A DNA stretch of 64,000 nucleotides, from the NCBI GenBank assembly GCA_965214955.1, contig CBDCCU010000001.1, positions 62,001 to 126,000 on the forward strand. Reading direction: 5' to 3'. Under the pieces are notes generated by a model, which ran no database searches, was not told the origin of the DNA, and saw nothing but the letters and a program-made list of their open reading frames with translations. Position 1 is the first letter of the stretch; the number at the start of each line of letters is the position of its first letter. Made by a program: the position numbers and the translations under genes. Shown piece by piece: positions 8,968 to 18,299 of the stretch. The stretch is from Aliikangiella sp965214955 (GTDB lineage: Bacteria > Pseudomonadota > Gammaproteobacteria > Enterobacterales > Kangiellaceae).

Positions 8968-9971
8968 GTCTTTCGGCCGTTAATATTGTTATTAGTGAAG
9001 ATCCTTTATTGGCACAAGAGGCTTGCGATCAAATATTTGCCGAGGCTAAACAAACCGGTGTTTCAGAGCGCAATATTGTTGAGGTGATTGACCGATTTAA
9101 GTGGACTGATGTATTGGCCGAAAGCAATAGTATGAGTCTTTTTGCCGAGTTAAAACTCACCGATATTCGTTTTGCTAAAACCCCCAACAAAGAAGCGCAA
9201 AACGCTTTGGTTGAGCTGGTTGAAGGCATGAGTAGTGAAGATTTTATTTTAATTCGCTTGCCTAAACTCGACAAAAGACAAAAGTCCACCAAGTGGTTTA
9301 AGGCTATTTCTCAAAATGCCAAGGTGCAAACTTTGTGGCCACCAAAGCCTTATGAATATCTTAATTGGCTGAAACAAAGAGCAAGTCAATACTCGTTAAA
9401 CTTGAGCCAACCAGCCATACAAATTCTAGCCGATCAAACCGAAGGTAATCTGTTAGCCGCCAATCAAATGTTGCAAAAGTTGCAACTATTGTATGACGAA
9501 CAAACTATTGAAGAGCAACATTTATCAGCGCTTATTTCTGATAATGCTAAATACTCAATTTTTCTATGTTTAGATGATGCGCTTGCGGGCAAAGGTCAAA
9601 GAGCGGTTAAAATGCTAGCGAAATTTAAATCGGAAGGTGTGCCGCCAATTACAATATTGGCTAACTTAATTCGTGAAGTAAATCTTTGTCATCAAGTTAG
9701 TCAAGGTGTTGTGCAAGGGCAAAGTGCGGCTAGCGTGTTAGCAAAAACCTTTATGTGGGATAGCAAGAAAAAACTGATCACCTCGGCATCGCAGCGCCTA
9801 CCTTTTGCTATGTGGCAGCGTTTATTAGCAAGGCTGGCCTTTTTAGATCGCTTAATTAAAGGGCAAGAAAAAGGTGATATTTGGCAAGAGCTTGAGTCTT
9901 GTTTGTGGCTGTTAAGTGGTCGTTCAATTTGGAATTTAGCCAAAACAAATCATCCTAGCCTTTCATCATAA
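8964..9971 (+). CDS. holA: DNA polymerase III subunit delta
   Basis: HolA is the delta subunit of the clamp loader; it opens the beta sliding clamp during DNA replication. The 335-residue length, the N-terminal VISEDPLLAQEACDQI, the LTDIRF segment and the central ILADQTEGNLLAANQ fit the family, and the leuS-lptE-holA-nadD order supports it. The GTG start lies within the lptE stop (GTGA overlap), and the TAA stop shares a base with the nadD ATG, so the three genes are translationally coupled. Confidence 0.93.
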   Translation: MSLSAVNIVISEDPLLAQEACDQIFAEAKQTGVSERNIVEVIDRFKWTDVLAESNSMSLFAELKLTDIRFAKTPNKEAQNALVELVEGMSSEDFILIRLPKLDKRQKSTKWFKAISQNAKVQTLWPPKPYEYLNWLKQRASQYSLNLSQPAIQILADQTEGNLLAANQMLQKLQLLYDEQTIEEQHLSALISDNAKYSIFLCLDDALAGKGQRAVKMLAKFKSEGVPPITILANLIREVNLCHQVSQGVVQGQSAASVLAKTFMWDSKKKLITSASQRLPFAMWQRLLARLAFLDRLIKGQEKGDIWQELESCLWLLSGRSIWNLAKTNHPSLSS

Positions 9972-10654
9972 TGTCCAAAATACACTCTCATCGACAGCAA
10001 ACTCAAATAAGAGAATTTGAATTAGTGTTTGGCGGCACTTTTGATCCTATTCATTATGGGCATATCGCTATTATTGAGCAGCTTAGAAAGCTCGATAAGT
10101 TATCAACAATTAGAGTGATCCCTTGTGCAACACCAGCGTTAAAGCAAAGCCCTGGTGCAAGTTTTAGTCAGCGCTGTAAAATGCTTGAATTAGGTTTAGC
10201 TCATTTTTCTCATTTGATTATTGATCAACGAGAGCAAAAGCGAAGCGGCGCTTCGTACACTTTCGACACATTGCAAGCGCTTAAACAGGCTCAACCGAAT
10301 AAGCATTTAATTTTTGTAATTGGGGCTGATAATTTAGTAGATTTTCAGCGTTGGCACCGATGGCAAGAGCTTGCAAAATATTGTCATTTATTGGTGATTA
10401 ATCGTCCTAACTTTAATGAAAGCTTGATTAAAGAGAGCGTTGCCCAAAGTGGTTTTCAATTAGCTAAAAGCTATGCAGATCTACAAAATGCCCATTCAGG
10501 CCTGATTTTTTATCACACAATGCCCCAAAAAGACCAATCTTCCACAGAAATTAGGAATAATTTCCAACAAAAGCGCTCCCTCGATTTAATGCTACCGCAG
10601 AGTGTTATAGAATACGCAATGAGAAATTTGTTATATCAAAGTGAAGAGAGTTAA
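9971..10654 (+). CDS. nadD: Nicotinate-nucleotide adenylyltransferase
   Basis: NadD transfers AMP from ATP to nicotinate mononucleotide, making deamido-NAD in the de novo and salvage NAD pathway. The 227-residue protein shows the nucleotidyltransferase GGTFDPIHYGH at 21-31 and the C-terminal SSTEIRNN (ISSTxIR motif). The first 16 residues before the conserved core are longer than in E. coli but keep the overlapping ATG start with holA. The end overlaps the rsfS start by one base. Confidence 0.95.
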   Translation: MSKIHSHRQQTQIREFELVFGGTFDPIHYGHIAIIEQLRKLDKLSTIRVIPCATPALKQSPGASFSQRCKMLELGLAHFSHLIIDQREQKRSGASYTFDTLQALKQAQPNKHLIFVIGADNLVDFQRWHRWQELAKYCHLLVINRPNFNESLIKESVAQSGFQLAKSYADLQNAHSGLIFYHTMPQKDQSSTEIRNNFQQKRSLDLMLPQSVIEYAMRNLLYQSEES

Positions 10655-10977
10655 TGCAAGGTACCCAATTAAAAGACTTTATTGTTGAACAATTAGAAGA
10701 AATCAAAGCCAAAGAAATTGAAGTGATTGCGATTGCAGAAAAATCGACCATTGCCGACTATATGGTCATTTGCAGTGGTACATCGAGCCGTCATGTTAAA
10801 TCAATTGCTACATTGTTAGTTAAAGAACTAAAAGATCGCCAGCAGCCACCATTAGGAGTTGAAGGTGAAGATGCCTCTGAATGGGTGCTAGTAGATTGCG
10901 GTGATGTCATTGCCCACATTATGCTACCTCAGTCGAGAGATTATTATCAGCTCGAAAAGCTTTGGTCTGAAGTTTAA
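10654..10977 (+). CDS. rsfS: Ribosome silencing factor RsfS
   Basis: RsfS binds ribosomal protein L14 and blocks subunit joining when nutrients are short. The 107 residues include the family hallmarks ADYMVICSGTSSRHVKSIA, EGEDASEWVLVDCGDVIAHIM and the ending YYQLEKLW. It starts on the ATG overlapping the nadD stop and is followed after 44 bases by rlmH, the usual order. Confidence 0.96.
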   Translation: MQGTQLKDFIVEQLEEIKAKEIEVIAIAEKSTIADYMVICSGTSSRHVKSIATLLVKELKDRQQPPLGVEGEDASEWVLVDCGDVIAHIMLPQSRDYYQLEKLWSEV

Positions 10978-11021
10978 TCAACGGGTTAAGTTCAAATAAT
11001 AATCTTTTAAAGTGATAATCA

Positions 11022-11492
11022 ATGAAAATTAAGTTGATCGCCGTAGGACAAAAAATGCCTAGCTGGGTAGAAAAAGGCGCTTCAACTTATTTTCAACGTA
11101 TGCCTCGCGATTGTCAGGTAGAGTTGATTGAAATTGCCGCAGCAAAACGCTCCAAAAATCAACTGGCTACTCAATGGAAAGACAAAGAAGGCGAGCTGAT
11201 TTTAAAAGCGATTGAACCTTCCGATTGGGTTGTTGCCTTAGATGTGAAAGGCAAAAACTGGAGCACTCAAGATTTAGCCAACCAACTTAAAGATTGGCAG
11301 CATTTAGGCAGTAATGTGGCTTTATTGGTTGGTGGTCCCGATGGATTATCAAATAGTTGTTTGGCAAGAGCCAATGCAAAATGGTCGTTATCGGCACTCA
11401 CATTACCACATCCTTTAGTGCGAGTGATTTTAGCCGAAACCCTTTATCGAGCTTGGTCGGTTACGGTTAATCACCCTTATCATCGAGAGTAA
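11022..11492 (+). CDS. rlmH: 23S rRNA pseudouridine-1915 N3-methyltransferase
   Basis: RlmH is a SPOUT methyltransferase that methylates pseudouridine 1915 in helix 69 of 23S rRNA. The 156-residue protein carries the cofactor-binding VGGPDGLS and the C-terminal knot LPHPLVRVILAETLYRAWSV followed by NHPYHRE. Length and motifs are canonical. Confidence 0.97.
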   Translation: MKIKLIAVGQKMPSWVEKGASTYFQRMPRDCQVELIEIAAAKRSKNQLATQWKDKEGELILKAIEPSDWVVALDVKGKNWSTQDLANQLKDWQHLGSNVALLVGGPDGLSNSCLARANAKWSLSALTLPHPLVRVILAETLYRAWSVTVNHPYHRE

Positions 11493-11516
11493 AGTCGAGG
11501 AACATTTTATTTAACT

Positions 11517-13430
11517 ATGTTGAAGTCGGGCTCATTTGGTAAAAACAACAAACGATCTTTTAAAGATCATTATCTTGAGCGCCAACTACTAGTTCAGCGC
11601 AGCATTGTTGCCTTTATCTTTGTTTCTGCTTTAATGATTGCCTTGGTTGCTAGAGCCTGGTATTTGCAAGTAGTTAAACATCAAGACTTTCAAACACGTT
11701 CAAACGATAACCGTATTAGTATTCAGCCCATTGCACCAAAGCGAGGCTTGTTATTTGATCGCAATGGTGTGTTGCTTGCCGAAAATCGTGCGGTTTATTC
11801 TTTAGAAGTTATCCCCGAAAAAGTTAATAGTATTGATGACACGCTTAATCGTCTGATCAGTAATAATTTGATTGAAGAAAAGCATAAACAAAAATTTCTT
11901 GGGGCGCTTAAAGGTCAGCGGCGCTTTAAAAAAATTATTTTAAAAACCCGCTTAACCGAACTTGATGTGGCTAAATTTTCGGTTGATAGGCATCAATATC
12001 CTGGAGTAAGTATTGAAGCTAGGCTAGTAAGATATTACCCCTTTGGCGAAGATCTAGTTCATGCATTGGGATATGTGGGACGCATTAATGATCGCGAGCT
12101 GGCAAGAATTGATACAGCAAACTATAAAGCCACACGTCACATTGGTAAAGTAGGGCTCGAAAAATATTACGAAGATGAGCTTCATGGCACCATTGGCATT
12201 CGTCAAGTAGAAACCGATGTGCAAGGGCGAATAATTGGTAAACCCTTATTTGAGCAACCACCTATTCCCGGCAATAATATTCGTCTTTCTCTTGATATAG
12301 CATTGCAACAAGCTGCCAGTAAAGCCATGGCAGAGCAACGAGGTTCAATTGTGGTGATTGATCCTAACAATGGCGATGTTTTAGCTTTGGTGAGTAAACC
12401 TGGATATGAGCCTAATGATTTTGTAACAGGAATTTCCACGGCAAAATATTCTGCGTTAATTAGTTCGCAAGAAAGGCCGTTATTTAACCGAGCCTTGCGC
12501 GGACTTTATTCACCTGGCTCAACCATTAAACCGCATTTAGGTTGGATTGGTTTAGAAACCAAAACAATTACTCCGCAGTTTACCATTTCAGATCCTGGCT
12601 TTTGGATCCTTCCTACCGAAGAGCAAAGAGTGATAAGAGATTGGAAAAAAGGCGGGCATGGCAATAAAGTGAATTTAAGTTTGGCTATTGCCCAATCTTG
12701 TGATCCTTATTTTTATGAATTAGCTTACCGAATGGGGATCGACAAAATATCACCCACCATGGAAAAATTTGGTTTTGGTTCAACAACAGGCATAGATATG
12801 GGCGAAGAGTTGGTGGGTAATATGCCTTCTCGCGCATGGAAAAAAAGAGAGCGTCGTTTGCCCTGGTTTCCAGGAGACACCGTTAATATTGGTATTGGTC
12901 AAGGGTTTTGGCAAGCAACACCACTACAACTAGTAAATTCAATTGCTCAACTAGCAACCGAAAAACGTTATCAATTACGCATGATGAAAGCCATTGAGAT
13001 TGACGGTGAATGGCAAAATATGCCTGTAAGAATGGCAGAGCAACAAATTGATTTTGTAAATAAAGATAATTTAAAAACCATTCAAGAGGCGATGTATAAA
13101 GTGAACCGTTATGGTGGCTCGGCATTTCAAGCATTTCAGTTTGCTGAATATACTTCGGCGGGTAAAACGGGCACGGTTCAATTAACCTCACAAGATGAAG
13201 ATTATGATGCCGAAAAAGTTGAAAGACGTTTTAGAGATAACGCAGTTTATGTGGGATATGCACCTTATAATACGCCAGAAATTGCATTGGCTATTGTTGT
13301 TGAAAATGTAAAAGGCGGCGGCTCAAGTAAAGCAGCGCCTATTGCCAGAGAAGTTTTTGATGCCTATTTTAAAAATAAACAACAAAAATCTAAAAAGCCT
13401 AATGTTGCTCAATTAGGAGTAAATCACTAA
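11517..13430 (+). CDS. mrdA: Penicillin-binding protein 2 (elongasome transpeptidase)
   Basis: PBP2 crosslinks peptidoglycan during lateral wall growth, working with RodA in the inner membrane. The 637-residue protein has a cytoplasmic basic tail, one N-terminal membrane segment (about 29-50, SIVAFIFVSALMIALVA), the pedestal domain, and the transpeptidase domain. Ser335 and Lys338 lie in the SxxK motif SPGSTIKPH, the SCD motif is in AQSCDPYFYE, and KTGT is at 550-553. The stop codon overlaps the rodA ATG by one base, consistent with coupled synthesis of the pair. Confidence 0.97.
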   Translation: MLKSGSFGKNNKRSFKDHYLERQLLVQRSIVAFIFVSALMIALVARAWYLQVVKHQDFQTRSNDNRISIQPIAPKRGLLFDRNGVLLAENRAVYSLEVIPEKVNSIDDTLNRLISNNLIEEKHKQKFLGALKGQRRFKKIILKTRLTELDVAKFSVDRHQYPGVSIEARLVRYYPFGEDLVHALGYVGRINDRELARIDTANYKATRHIGKVGLEKYYEDELHGTIGIRQVETDVQGRIIGKPLFEQPPIPGNNIRLSLDIALQQAASKAMAEQRGSIVVIDPNNGDVLALVSKPGYEPNDFVTGISTAKYSALISSQERPLFNRALRGLYSPGSTIKPHLGWIGLETKTITPQFTISDPGFWILPTEEQRVIRDWKKGGHGNKVNLSLAIAQSCDPYFYELAYRMGIDKISPTMEKFGFGSTTGIDMGEELVGNMPSRAWKKRERRLPWFPGDTVNIGIGQGFWQATPLQLVNSIAQLATEKRYQLRMMKAIEIDGEWQNMPVRMAEQQIDFVNKDNLKTIQEAMYKVNRYGGSAFQAFQFAEYTSAGKTGTVQLTSQDEDYDAEKVERRFRDNAVYVGYAPYNTPEIALAIVVENVKGGGSSKAAPIAREVFDAYFKNKQQKSKKPNVAQLGVNH

Positions 13431-14554
13431 TGGCGCTTTTAGGTCATGATCACTCGGATCGACGTGGTAAAAGTTTAGCCCAGCAACTGCATTTAGATCT
13501 GCCTTTATTGGCTGGTTTAATTTTACTGGTTGGCTTTGGACTAGTAATTTTATATAGCGCTACAGGTGGAAGCCAAGACGACATGACTCGCCAGTTTATT
13601 CGCCTTGGTATTGCTTTTACGGTTATGTTTGTTTTGTCTTGGGTGCCTCCAAGAATTTACCAAAAGTGGACCCCTTTTATTTTTGCAATTGGCATTTGTT
13701 TGTTAATTGCGGTGATTTTTGTGGGTGATAAAGGTAAAGGTGCACAGCGCTGGTTAGAGCTTGGTGGTTTTCGGTTTCAGCCATCAGAAATTATGAAGCT
13801 TGCTGTACCAATGATGTTGGCTTGGTTCTTTTCTGAGCGCTCATTGCCGCCTAAGTGGGATGAGCTTTTTATTGCCGCCGCTATTATTGGTTTACCAACC
13901 TATTTGATCATGATCCAACCCGACTTAGGGACTTCAATTTTAATTGCCAGCTCTGGCGTATTTGTGATTTTTTTGGCGGGAATTCAGTGGCGAATTATTA
14001 TTAGCTTAATGGTTTTGGGTGTAATTTATGCGCCAATTCATTGGTTTTTTGTTATGCAAGCCTATCAGAAGCAACGGGTATTAACCTTTTTAGAGCCCGA
14101 CAAAGATCCACTGGGTAGTGGTTACCATATTATTCAGTCACAAATAGCCATTGGCTCGGGCGGAATAAAAGGCAAAGGCTGGCTCGAAGGCACGCAATCA
14201 CAATTAGAATTTTTACCCGAGCGTAATACCGACTTTATTTTTGCCGTGCTGGGAGAAGAATTTGGCTTCTATGGCATATTAGTGCTGCTGTCGATTTATT
14301 TATGGATCATAGGACGCGGCTTTTTTATTGCGGTGAAAGCGCAAGATACTTTTACTCGATTATTAGCTGGCGCTATTACCTTAACTTTTTTTGTTTATGT
14401 ATTTGTCAACATTGGTATGGTTACAGGCATACTACCTGTAGTAGGGTTGCCGTTACCTTTGGTGAGTTATGGCGGAACATCAATGGTTACTTTAATGGCA
14501 TCATTTGGCATATTAATGGGTATTCAAACCCATAAAAAATTATTACCCGGATAG
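13430..14554 (+). CDS. rodA: Rod shape-determining peptidoglycan glycosyltransferase RodA
   Basis: RodA (SEDS family) polymerises lipid II into glycan strands for cell elongation and is the partner of PBP2 encoded just upstream. The 374-residue polytopic membrane protein shows about ten hydrophobic segments, the FQPSEIMKLAVP and QPDLGTS motifs, the conserved large loop with RVLTFLEPDKDPLGSGYHI and FLPERNTDFIFAVLGEE, and the ending PLPLVSYGGTSM. Confidence 0.97.
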   Translation: MALLGHDHSDRRGKSLAQQLHLDLPLLAGLILLVGFGLVILYSATGGSQDDMTRQFIRLGIAFTVMFVLSWVPPRIYQKWTPFIFAIGICLLIAVIFVGDKGKGAQRWLELGGFRFQPSEIMKLAVPMMLAWFFSERSLPPKWDELFIAAAIIGLPTYLIMIQPDLGTSILIASSGVFVIFLAGIQWRIIISLMVLGVIYAPIHWFFVMQAYQKQRVLTFLEPDKDPLGSGYHIIQSQIAIGSGGIKGKGWLEGTQSQLEFLPERNTDFIFAVLGEEFGFYGILVLLSIYLWIIGRGFFIAVKAQDTFTRLLAGAITLTFFVYVFVNIGMVTGILPVVGLPLPLVSYGGTSMVTLMASFGILMGIQTHKKLLPG

Positions 14555-14563
14555 AGGATTTTT

Positions 14564-15595
14564 ATGAGCTTTAAACAACTATTATCTTGCGCGCTTGTTG
14601 GGTTAACAATAAATGTGAGCAGTGTTTTTGCCAGTGAACTGTTGGTTTCAGAAGCACAAGTAGCAAAAGAGATCAAAGCTTTTGCCGCCAAAATGACAAG
14701 TAAAGGTTTCGATGGCACGGCGATAGAAAAACAGCTTAATGGTTTAAAGCCAAGACAAGATATTATTGCCAAAATTTCAAAACCTGCCGAATCTCTACCT
14801 TGGCATCGTTATCAAAAAATTTTCCTTAAAGACAAACGCATTAATGATGGTGTTGAGTTTTGGAATACCCATGAGCAAACCCTAAAAAAAGCTGAACAAA
14901 CTTTTGGTGTTGATGCTTCAATTATCGTAGCAATTATAGGGGTTGAAACTTTCTATGGACGAATTCAAGGTGACTATCCAGTAATAGAAGCTTTGCATAC
15001 ATTAGGCTTTTATTACCCTAAGCGCTCCAAGTTTTTCCGCTCTGAGCTTGAGCACTATTACCAGTTAGCCAAGGCGCAAAATTGGAAGCTAAATGACATT
15101 AAAGGATCTTATGCTGGTGCAATGGGAATGGGGCAATTTATTTCTAGTAGTTATCGTCACTATGGTTACGATTTTAACCAAGATGGTAAAGTGAATTTAT
15201 TTAATGATCCTGTCGATATGATTGGTAGCGTTGCCAATTATTTTAAAAAGCATCACTGGAAAAAAGGTGAATATGTAATTGAACAAGTTGTACCGACTAT
15301 TGAGATAAAAAAAATGGTGCAAACCAAGCTAAAATTAACCAAGCGTTTAGCGGATATTCAGCAAGCGGGTGCAACAATTAGCAAAAAAGCAAAAGACTCA
15401 TCGAAGTATGGTGTGTTTGCTTTTGAACAAAATGAAAATGATAAAGCTTATTGGGTAGCAGGCGATAACTTTTATAGTATCACTCGATATAATCGTAGTC
15501 CGCTTTATGCGTTAGCGGTTTACCAACTGAGTCAAATGATTGCTGAACGTAAAGTAAACTCAATTAATATACCCGTTCTCCTTCAAGATGCATGA
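14564..15595 (+). CDS. mltB: Lytic murein transglycosylase B, C-terminus supplied by a MITE-like element
   Basis: MltB-type enzymes cleave peptidoglycan strands to 1,6-anhydro ends. The 343 residues begin with a signal peptide ending near VFAS. The SLT_2 domain follows, with catalytic Glu128 in GVETFYGRIQG, YYPKRSKFFRSEL and the GAMGMGQFISSSYRHY motif. No lipobox is seen, so this copy may be soluble in the periplasm. The final residues after LNSIN (IPVLLQDA and the TGA stop) are read from the terminal inverted repeat of the 266-bp element starting at 15568, so the native stop was replaced by the insertion. The SLT core appears intact. Confidence 0.93.
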   Translation: MSFKQLLSCALVGLTINVSSVFASELLVSEAQVAKEIKAFAAKMTSKGFDGTAIEKQLNGLKPRQDIIAKISKPAESLPWHRYQKIFLKDKRINDGVEFWNTHEQTLKKAEQTFGVDASIIVAIIGVETFYGRIQGDYPVIEALHTLGFYYPKRSKFFRSELEHYYQLAKAQNWKLNDIKGSYAGAMGMGQFISSSYRHYGYDFNQDGKVNLFNDPVDMIGSVANYFKKHHWKKGEYVIEQVVPTIEIKKMVQTKLKLTKRLADIQQAGATISKKAKDSSKYGVFAFEQNENDKAYWVAGDNFYSITRYNRSPLYALAVYQLSQMIAERKVNSINIPVLLQDA

Positions 15596-15833
15596 TTCAG
15601 CAAGTCAGTAAGCCATCCTATTTGAGGCATTAATGCACAGGATTAGTCACTCTAATTCAAGCATTGATAACGAAGAAGAGGTTGGCTTACTGCCTTGCCC
15701 TTCGGGTGCTCAGCCAAAAAGCTTGCACTACGTTGCAGCTTTTGAAAAGGGTTTGCCATTTCCTGCAAGCTGCGCCTTGTTCAAACTTTTTGGCTGAACA
15801 CTGTAACAAGCATCTTGAAGGAGAACGGGTATA
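15568..15833 (+). repeat. 266-bp MITE-like element, copy 2
   Basis: Same length and, in reverse complement, nearly the same sequence as 5465-5730. It begins TATACCC and ends GGGTATA, with about 24-bp terminal inverted repeats. It overlaps the last 28 bases of mltB and fills most of the 273-bp gap before rlpA. The remaining bases before rlpA hold only the ribosome binding site. Confidence 0.9.
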
Positions 15834-15868
15834 AATAGCTTAAACTTTAGTGCCAAACAAGGATTATT

Positions 15869-16702
15869 TTGAATAAACATAACAACCAGCAAAATCAATT
15901 TTTAGTTATGCGAAACTTACTTTGTAGTGGGTTGATTTTATTGTTGTCGGCTTGTGCAAGTATTATTTCTGAAGAGCAAGATTCTGCACCAATTGGCGGC
16001 TTTAATTGGGCAAAAGTAAAACCTGTTACTCCTAAACCTGAGCCTAAAAGCCGCTATGGAAACCCTGCATCTTACGAGCAAAGTGGGCAAACTTATTATG
16101 TGCTTGCCTCGGCCAAAGGCTACAAACAAAAAGGTGTAGCTAGCTGGTATGGCACTAAGTTTCATGGTCGCCGCACATCGAGCGGAGAACCTTATGATAT
16201 GTTTAAAATGACCGCTGCGCATAAAACTCTGCCGCTACCCACTTATGTAAAGGTCACAAATCTTAATAACGGTAAGCAAATTATTGTTAAGGTAAACGAC
16301 AGAGGGCCTTTTGCTAAAGGGCGCATTATTGATTTATCTTATGCGGCCGCTCATAAGCTGGGTATGGCTCAGCAAGGCACGGCTAATGTTGAAGTTGAAG
16401 CGATTAACTTTTCTAGTCAGCAACGAGTAGTCAATACAAGCAGTAACGCGATTGGTGAGCCTAAAAATAAAAAACGCTTTGTTCAAGTAGGGGCTTACTC
16501 TAACCATAAAACCGCACAAAAACTGGCTAAAGTGCTGGATAGAGAAGTGAAATTACCCGTTAAAATTACCCATATTAAGCGTAAAGGAAAAACCTTATAC
16601 CGAGTAAGAATTGGTCCGGTACCAGACATTAATGTTGCCAGAGAGCTTGTAAAAACCTTAGATATTGATGAACTTGGTAAGCCAAAAATAGTCTATGAAT
16701 AG
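15869..16702 (+). CDS. rlpA: Septal ring lytic transglycosylase RlpA family lipoprotein
   Basis: RlpA is an outer-membrane lipoprotein that cleaves glycan strands lacking stem peptides, mainly at the septum. The product has a lipobox LLSAC, a double-psi beta-barrel domain (GVASWYGTKFHGRRTSSGE through VNDRGPFAKGRIIDLSYAAA) with the conserved His and Asp, and a C-terminal SPOR domain (FVQVGAYSN to RVRIGPV) that targets denuded septal glycan. The TTG at 15869 has AAGGA at a good distance. The ATG at 15908 would give a tighter signal peptide (MRNLLCSGLILLLSAC) and is the alternative start. Confidence 0.93.
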   Translation: MNKHNNQQNQFLVMRNLLCSGLILLLSACASIISEEQDSAPIGGFNWAKVKPVTPKPEPKSRYGNPASYEQSGQTYYVLASAKGYKQKGVASWYGTKFHGRRTSSGEPYDMFKMTAAHKTLPLPTYVKVTNLNNGKQIIVKVNDRGPFAKGRIIDLSYAAAHKLGMAQQGTANVEVEAINFSSQQRVVNTSSNAIGEPKNKKRFVQVGAYSNHKTAQKLAKVLDREVKLPVKITHIKRKGKTLYRVRIGPVPDINVARELVKTLDIDELGKPKIVYE

Positions 16703-16710
16703 TCTGTAAG

Positions 16711-16740
16711 CTTACAGTCCTTTCTTGCTGGTGGTATAAT
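16711..16740 (+). promoter_or_regulatory. Sigma-70 promoter for dacA
   Basis: CTTACA (16711-16716) and a perfect TATAAT (16735-16740) are separated by 18 bases, about 40 bases upstream of the dacA start. Confidence 0.55.
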
Positions 16741-16781
16741 CGCCAGCTTTAGTACAAAACCACAAATTTTTTGGATAGATA

Positions 16782-17957
16782 ATGTTGAGAAAGTTTTTCA
16801 CTCTCGTTAAGTCAGCTATTGTGTTGGCTTCTTTAGTTAGTGTTTCTGCGGTAAATGCCATTGTTCCTAAAGCGCCTTCTTTAGCGGCTAAATCTTATAT
16901 ATTAATTGATTATAAAAGCGGTAAAGTGATTGCCGAAAATAATCCTGATATGTTGGTTGCGCCAGCTAGCTTAACTAAAATGATGACAGGCTATGTGGTT
17001 TCTCATGAGCTAGAGGCAGGTAATATTTCAGCCGACGATATCGTCACTATTTCCAATAATGCTTACGCCCAAAACCCTGTATTTAAAGGCAGCTCATTAA
17101 TGTGGTTAGAGGTTGGCAAGCAGGTTAAAGTGAGTGAGTTAATTAAAGGTTTAATAGTGTCATCAGGAAACGATGCTGCGGTTGCACTTGCCGAGCATGT
17201 GGCGGGTAGTGAAAGTGGCTTTACCGAGCTAATGAATCATCATGCGGCAAAATTAGGTCTAACCAATACTTATTTTGAAAACTCTCATGGCTTGTCAGCA
17301 TCCGAGCATAAAACCACCGCCCGCGATATGGCAAAGCTAGGTATGGCGTTAATTAAAGATTTTCCTGAAGAGTACAAGCTATACAAACAACGCTCTTATA
17401 AATATAACAATATCGAAACTTATAATCGTCACCCGTTATTAACTGATCCCACCATGTTAGTTGATGGAATTAAAACGGGACATACTGAAGAAGCGGGTTA
17501 CTGTTTAGTTTCGTCGGCACTTAAGGGTGATATGCGTTTAGTGTCGGTTGTTATGGGCTCAAATAGCAAACAGTCTCGAAAAGCCGAAAGTAAAAAATTA
17601 TTGGCTCATGGCTTTCGCTTTTATGAAACGGTAAACCCATTACAAGCAGGCAAAGTATTACATAAGCCAAGAATTTGGATGGGCGAAAAAGATGAAATTG
17701 AACTGGGTATCGCTGATGATATCTTTGTTACTATTCCGCGCGGTAAAGCCAAATCATTAAAAGCCCACTTTGTGGTTAAAAAAGATCTCAGCGCGCCTAT
17801 TACTGAAAAACAAGAAGCAGGAAAAGTGTTTTTTACTATTGGTAAAGACACTGTGGCTGAGTTTCCTCTTGTGGCGTTAGAAACGATTCCAGAGGCTGGT
17901 TTTTTTGGCAGAACTGCCGATTCAGTTTCTCGTTGGTTTGATTCATTATTTGAATAA
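16782..17957 (+). CDS. dacA: D-alanyl-D-alanine carboxypeptidase (PBP5/6)
   Basis: A periplasmic low-molecular-weight penicillin-binding protein that trims the terminal D-Ala from peptidoglycan pentapeptides. The 391 residues show a signal peptide ending near VNA (26), SxxK with Ser63 and Lys66 in PASLTKMM, SGN at 128-130, and KTG at 231-233. The PBP5-type C-terminal domain follows, with a final amphipathic membrane anchor (GFFGRTADSVSRWFDSLFE). It sits in the classic rlpA-dacA-ybeD-lipB-lipA order behind its own promoter. Confidence 0.97.
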   Translation: MLRKFFTLVKSAIVLASLVSVSAVNAIVPKAPSLAAKSYILIDYKSGKVIAENNPDMLVAPASLTKMMTGYVVSHELEAGNISADDIVTISNNAYAQNPVFKGSSLMWLEVGKQVKVSELIKGLIVSSGNDAAVALAEHVAGSESGFTELMNHHAAKLGLTNTYFENSHGLSASEHKTTARDMAKLGMALIKDFPEEYKLYKQRSYKYNNIETYNRHPLLTDPTMLVDGIKTGHTEEAGYCLVSSALKGDMRLVSVVMGSNSKQSRKAESKKLLAHGFRFYETVNPLQAGKVLHKPRIWMGEKDEIELGIADDIFVTIPRGKAKSLKAHFVVKKDLSAPITEKQEAGKVFFTIGKDTVAEFPLVALETIPEAGFFGRTADSVSRWFDSLFE

Positions 17958-17987
17958 CCATTAAAGCGAAAATATTTGGAGAGAGTA

Positions 17988-18299
17988 ATGAGCGAACAAG
18001 ATAAAAAAGCGCAAGAACAAGACATGCAAAAAAATCTTGATCAGCACAATCCCGATCTTTGGAAGTTTCCTTGTCAGTTTTTATTTAAAGCCATGGCTGT
18101 TGCCAAAGAAGGTGTTGAAGATAAAATTGTAGCCGCTATTCAGCAGCTTATTCCGGGTGACTATATTCCTAAAGTTAGCCCAAGTAAAAAAGGTACTTAT
18201 GTTGCGGTGAGCGTCACTTTTACTGCGCAATCAAAAGAGCAACTCGATCAAGTGTATTTAGCCGTTAATAAAATCGAAGAAGTGAAGTTTTGTTTGTAA
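17988..18299 (+). CDS. ybeD: DUF493 family protein YbeD
   Basis: A small ACT-like fold protein of unknown role, found almost always between dacA and lipB. From the ATG at 17988 (GGAGAG just upstream) it is 103 residues, with the family core LWKFPCQFLFKAM and KVSPSKKGTYVAVSVTF. An upstream TTG (17976) in frame is too close to the Shine-Dalgarno to be used. The TAA stop overlaps the lipB ATG. Confidence 0.93.
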   Translation: MSEQDKKAQEQDMQKNLDQHNPDLWKFPCQFLFKAMAVAKEGVEDKIVAAIQQLIPGDYIPKVSPSKKGTYVAVSVTFTAQSKEQLDQVYLAVNKIEEVKFCL

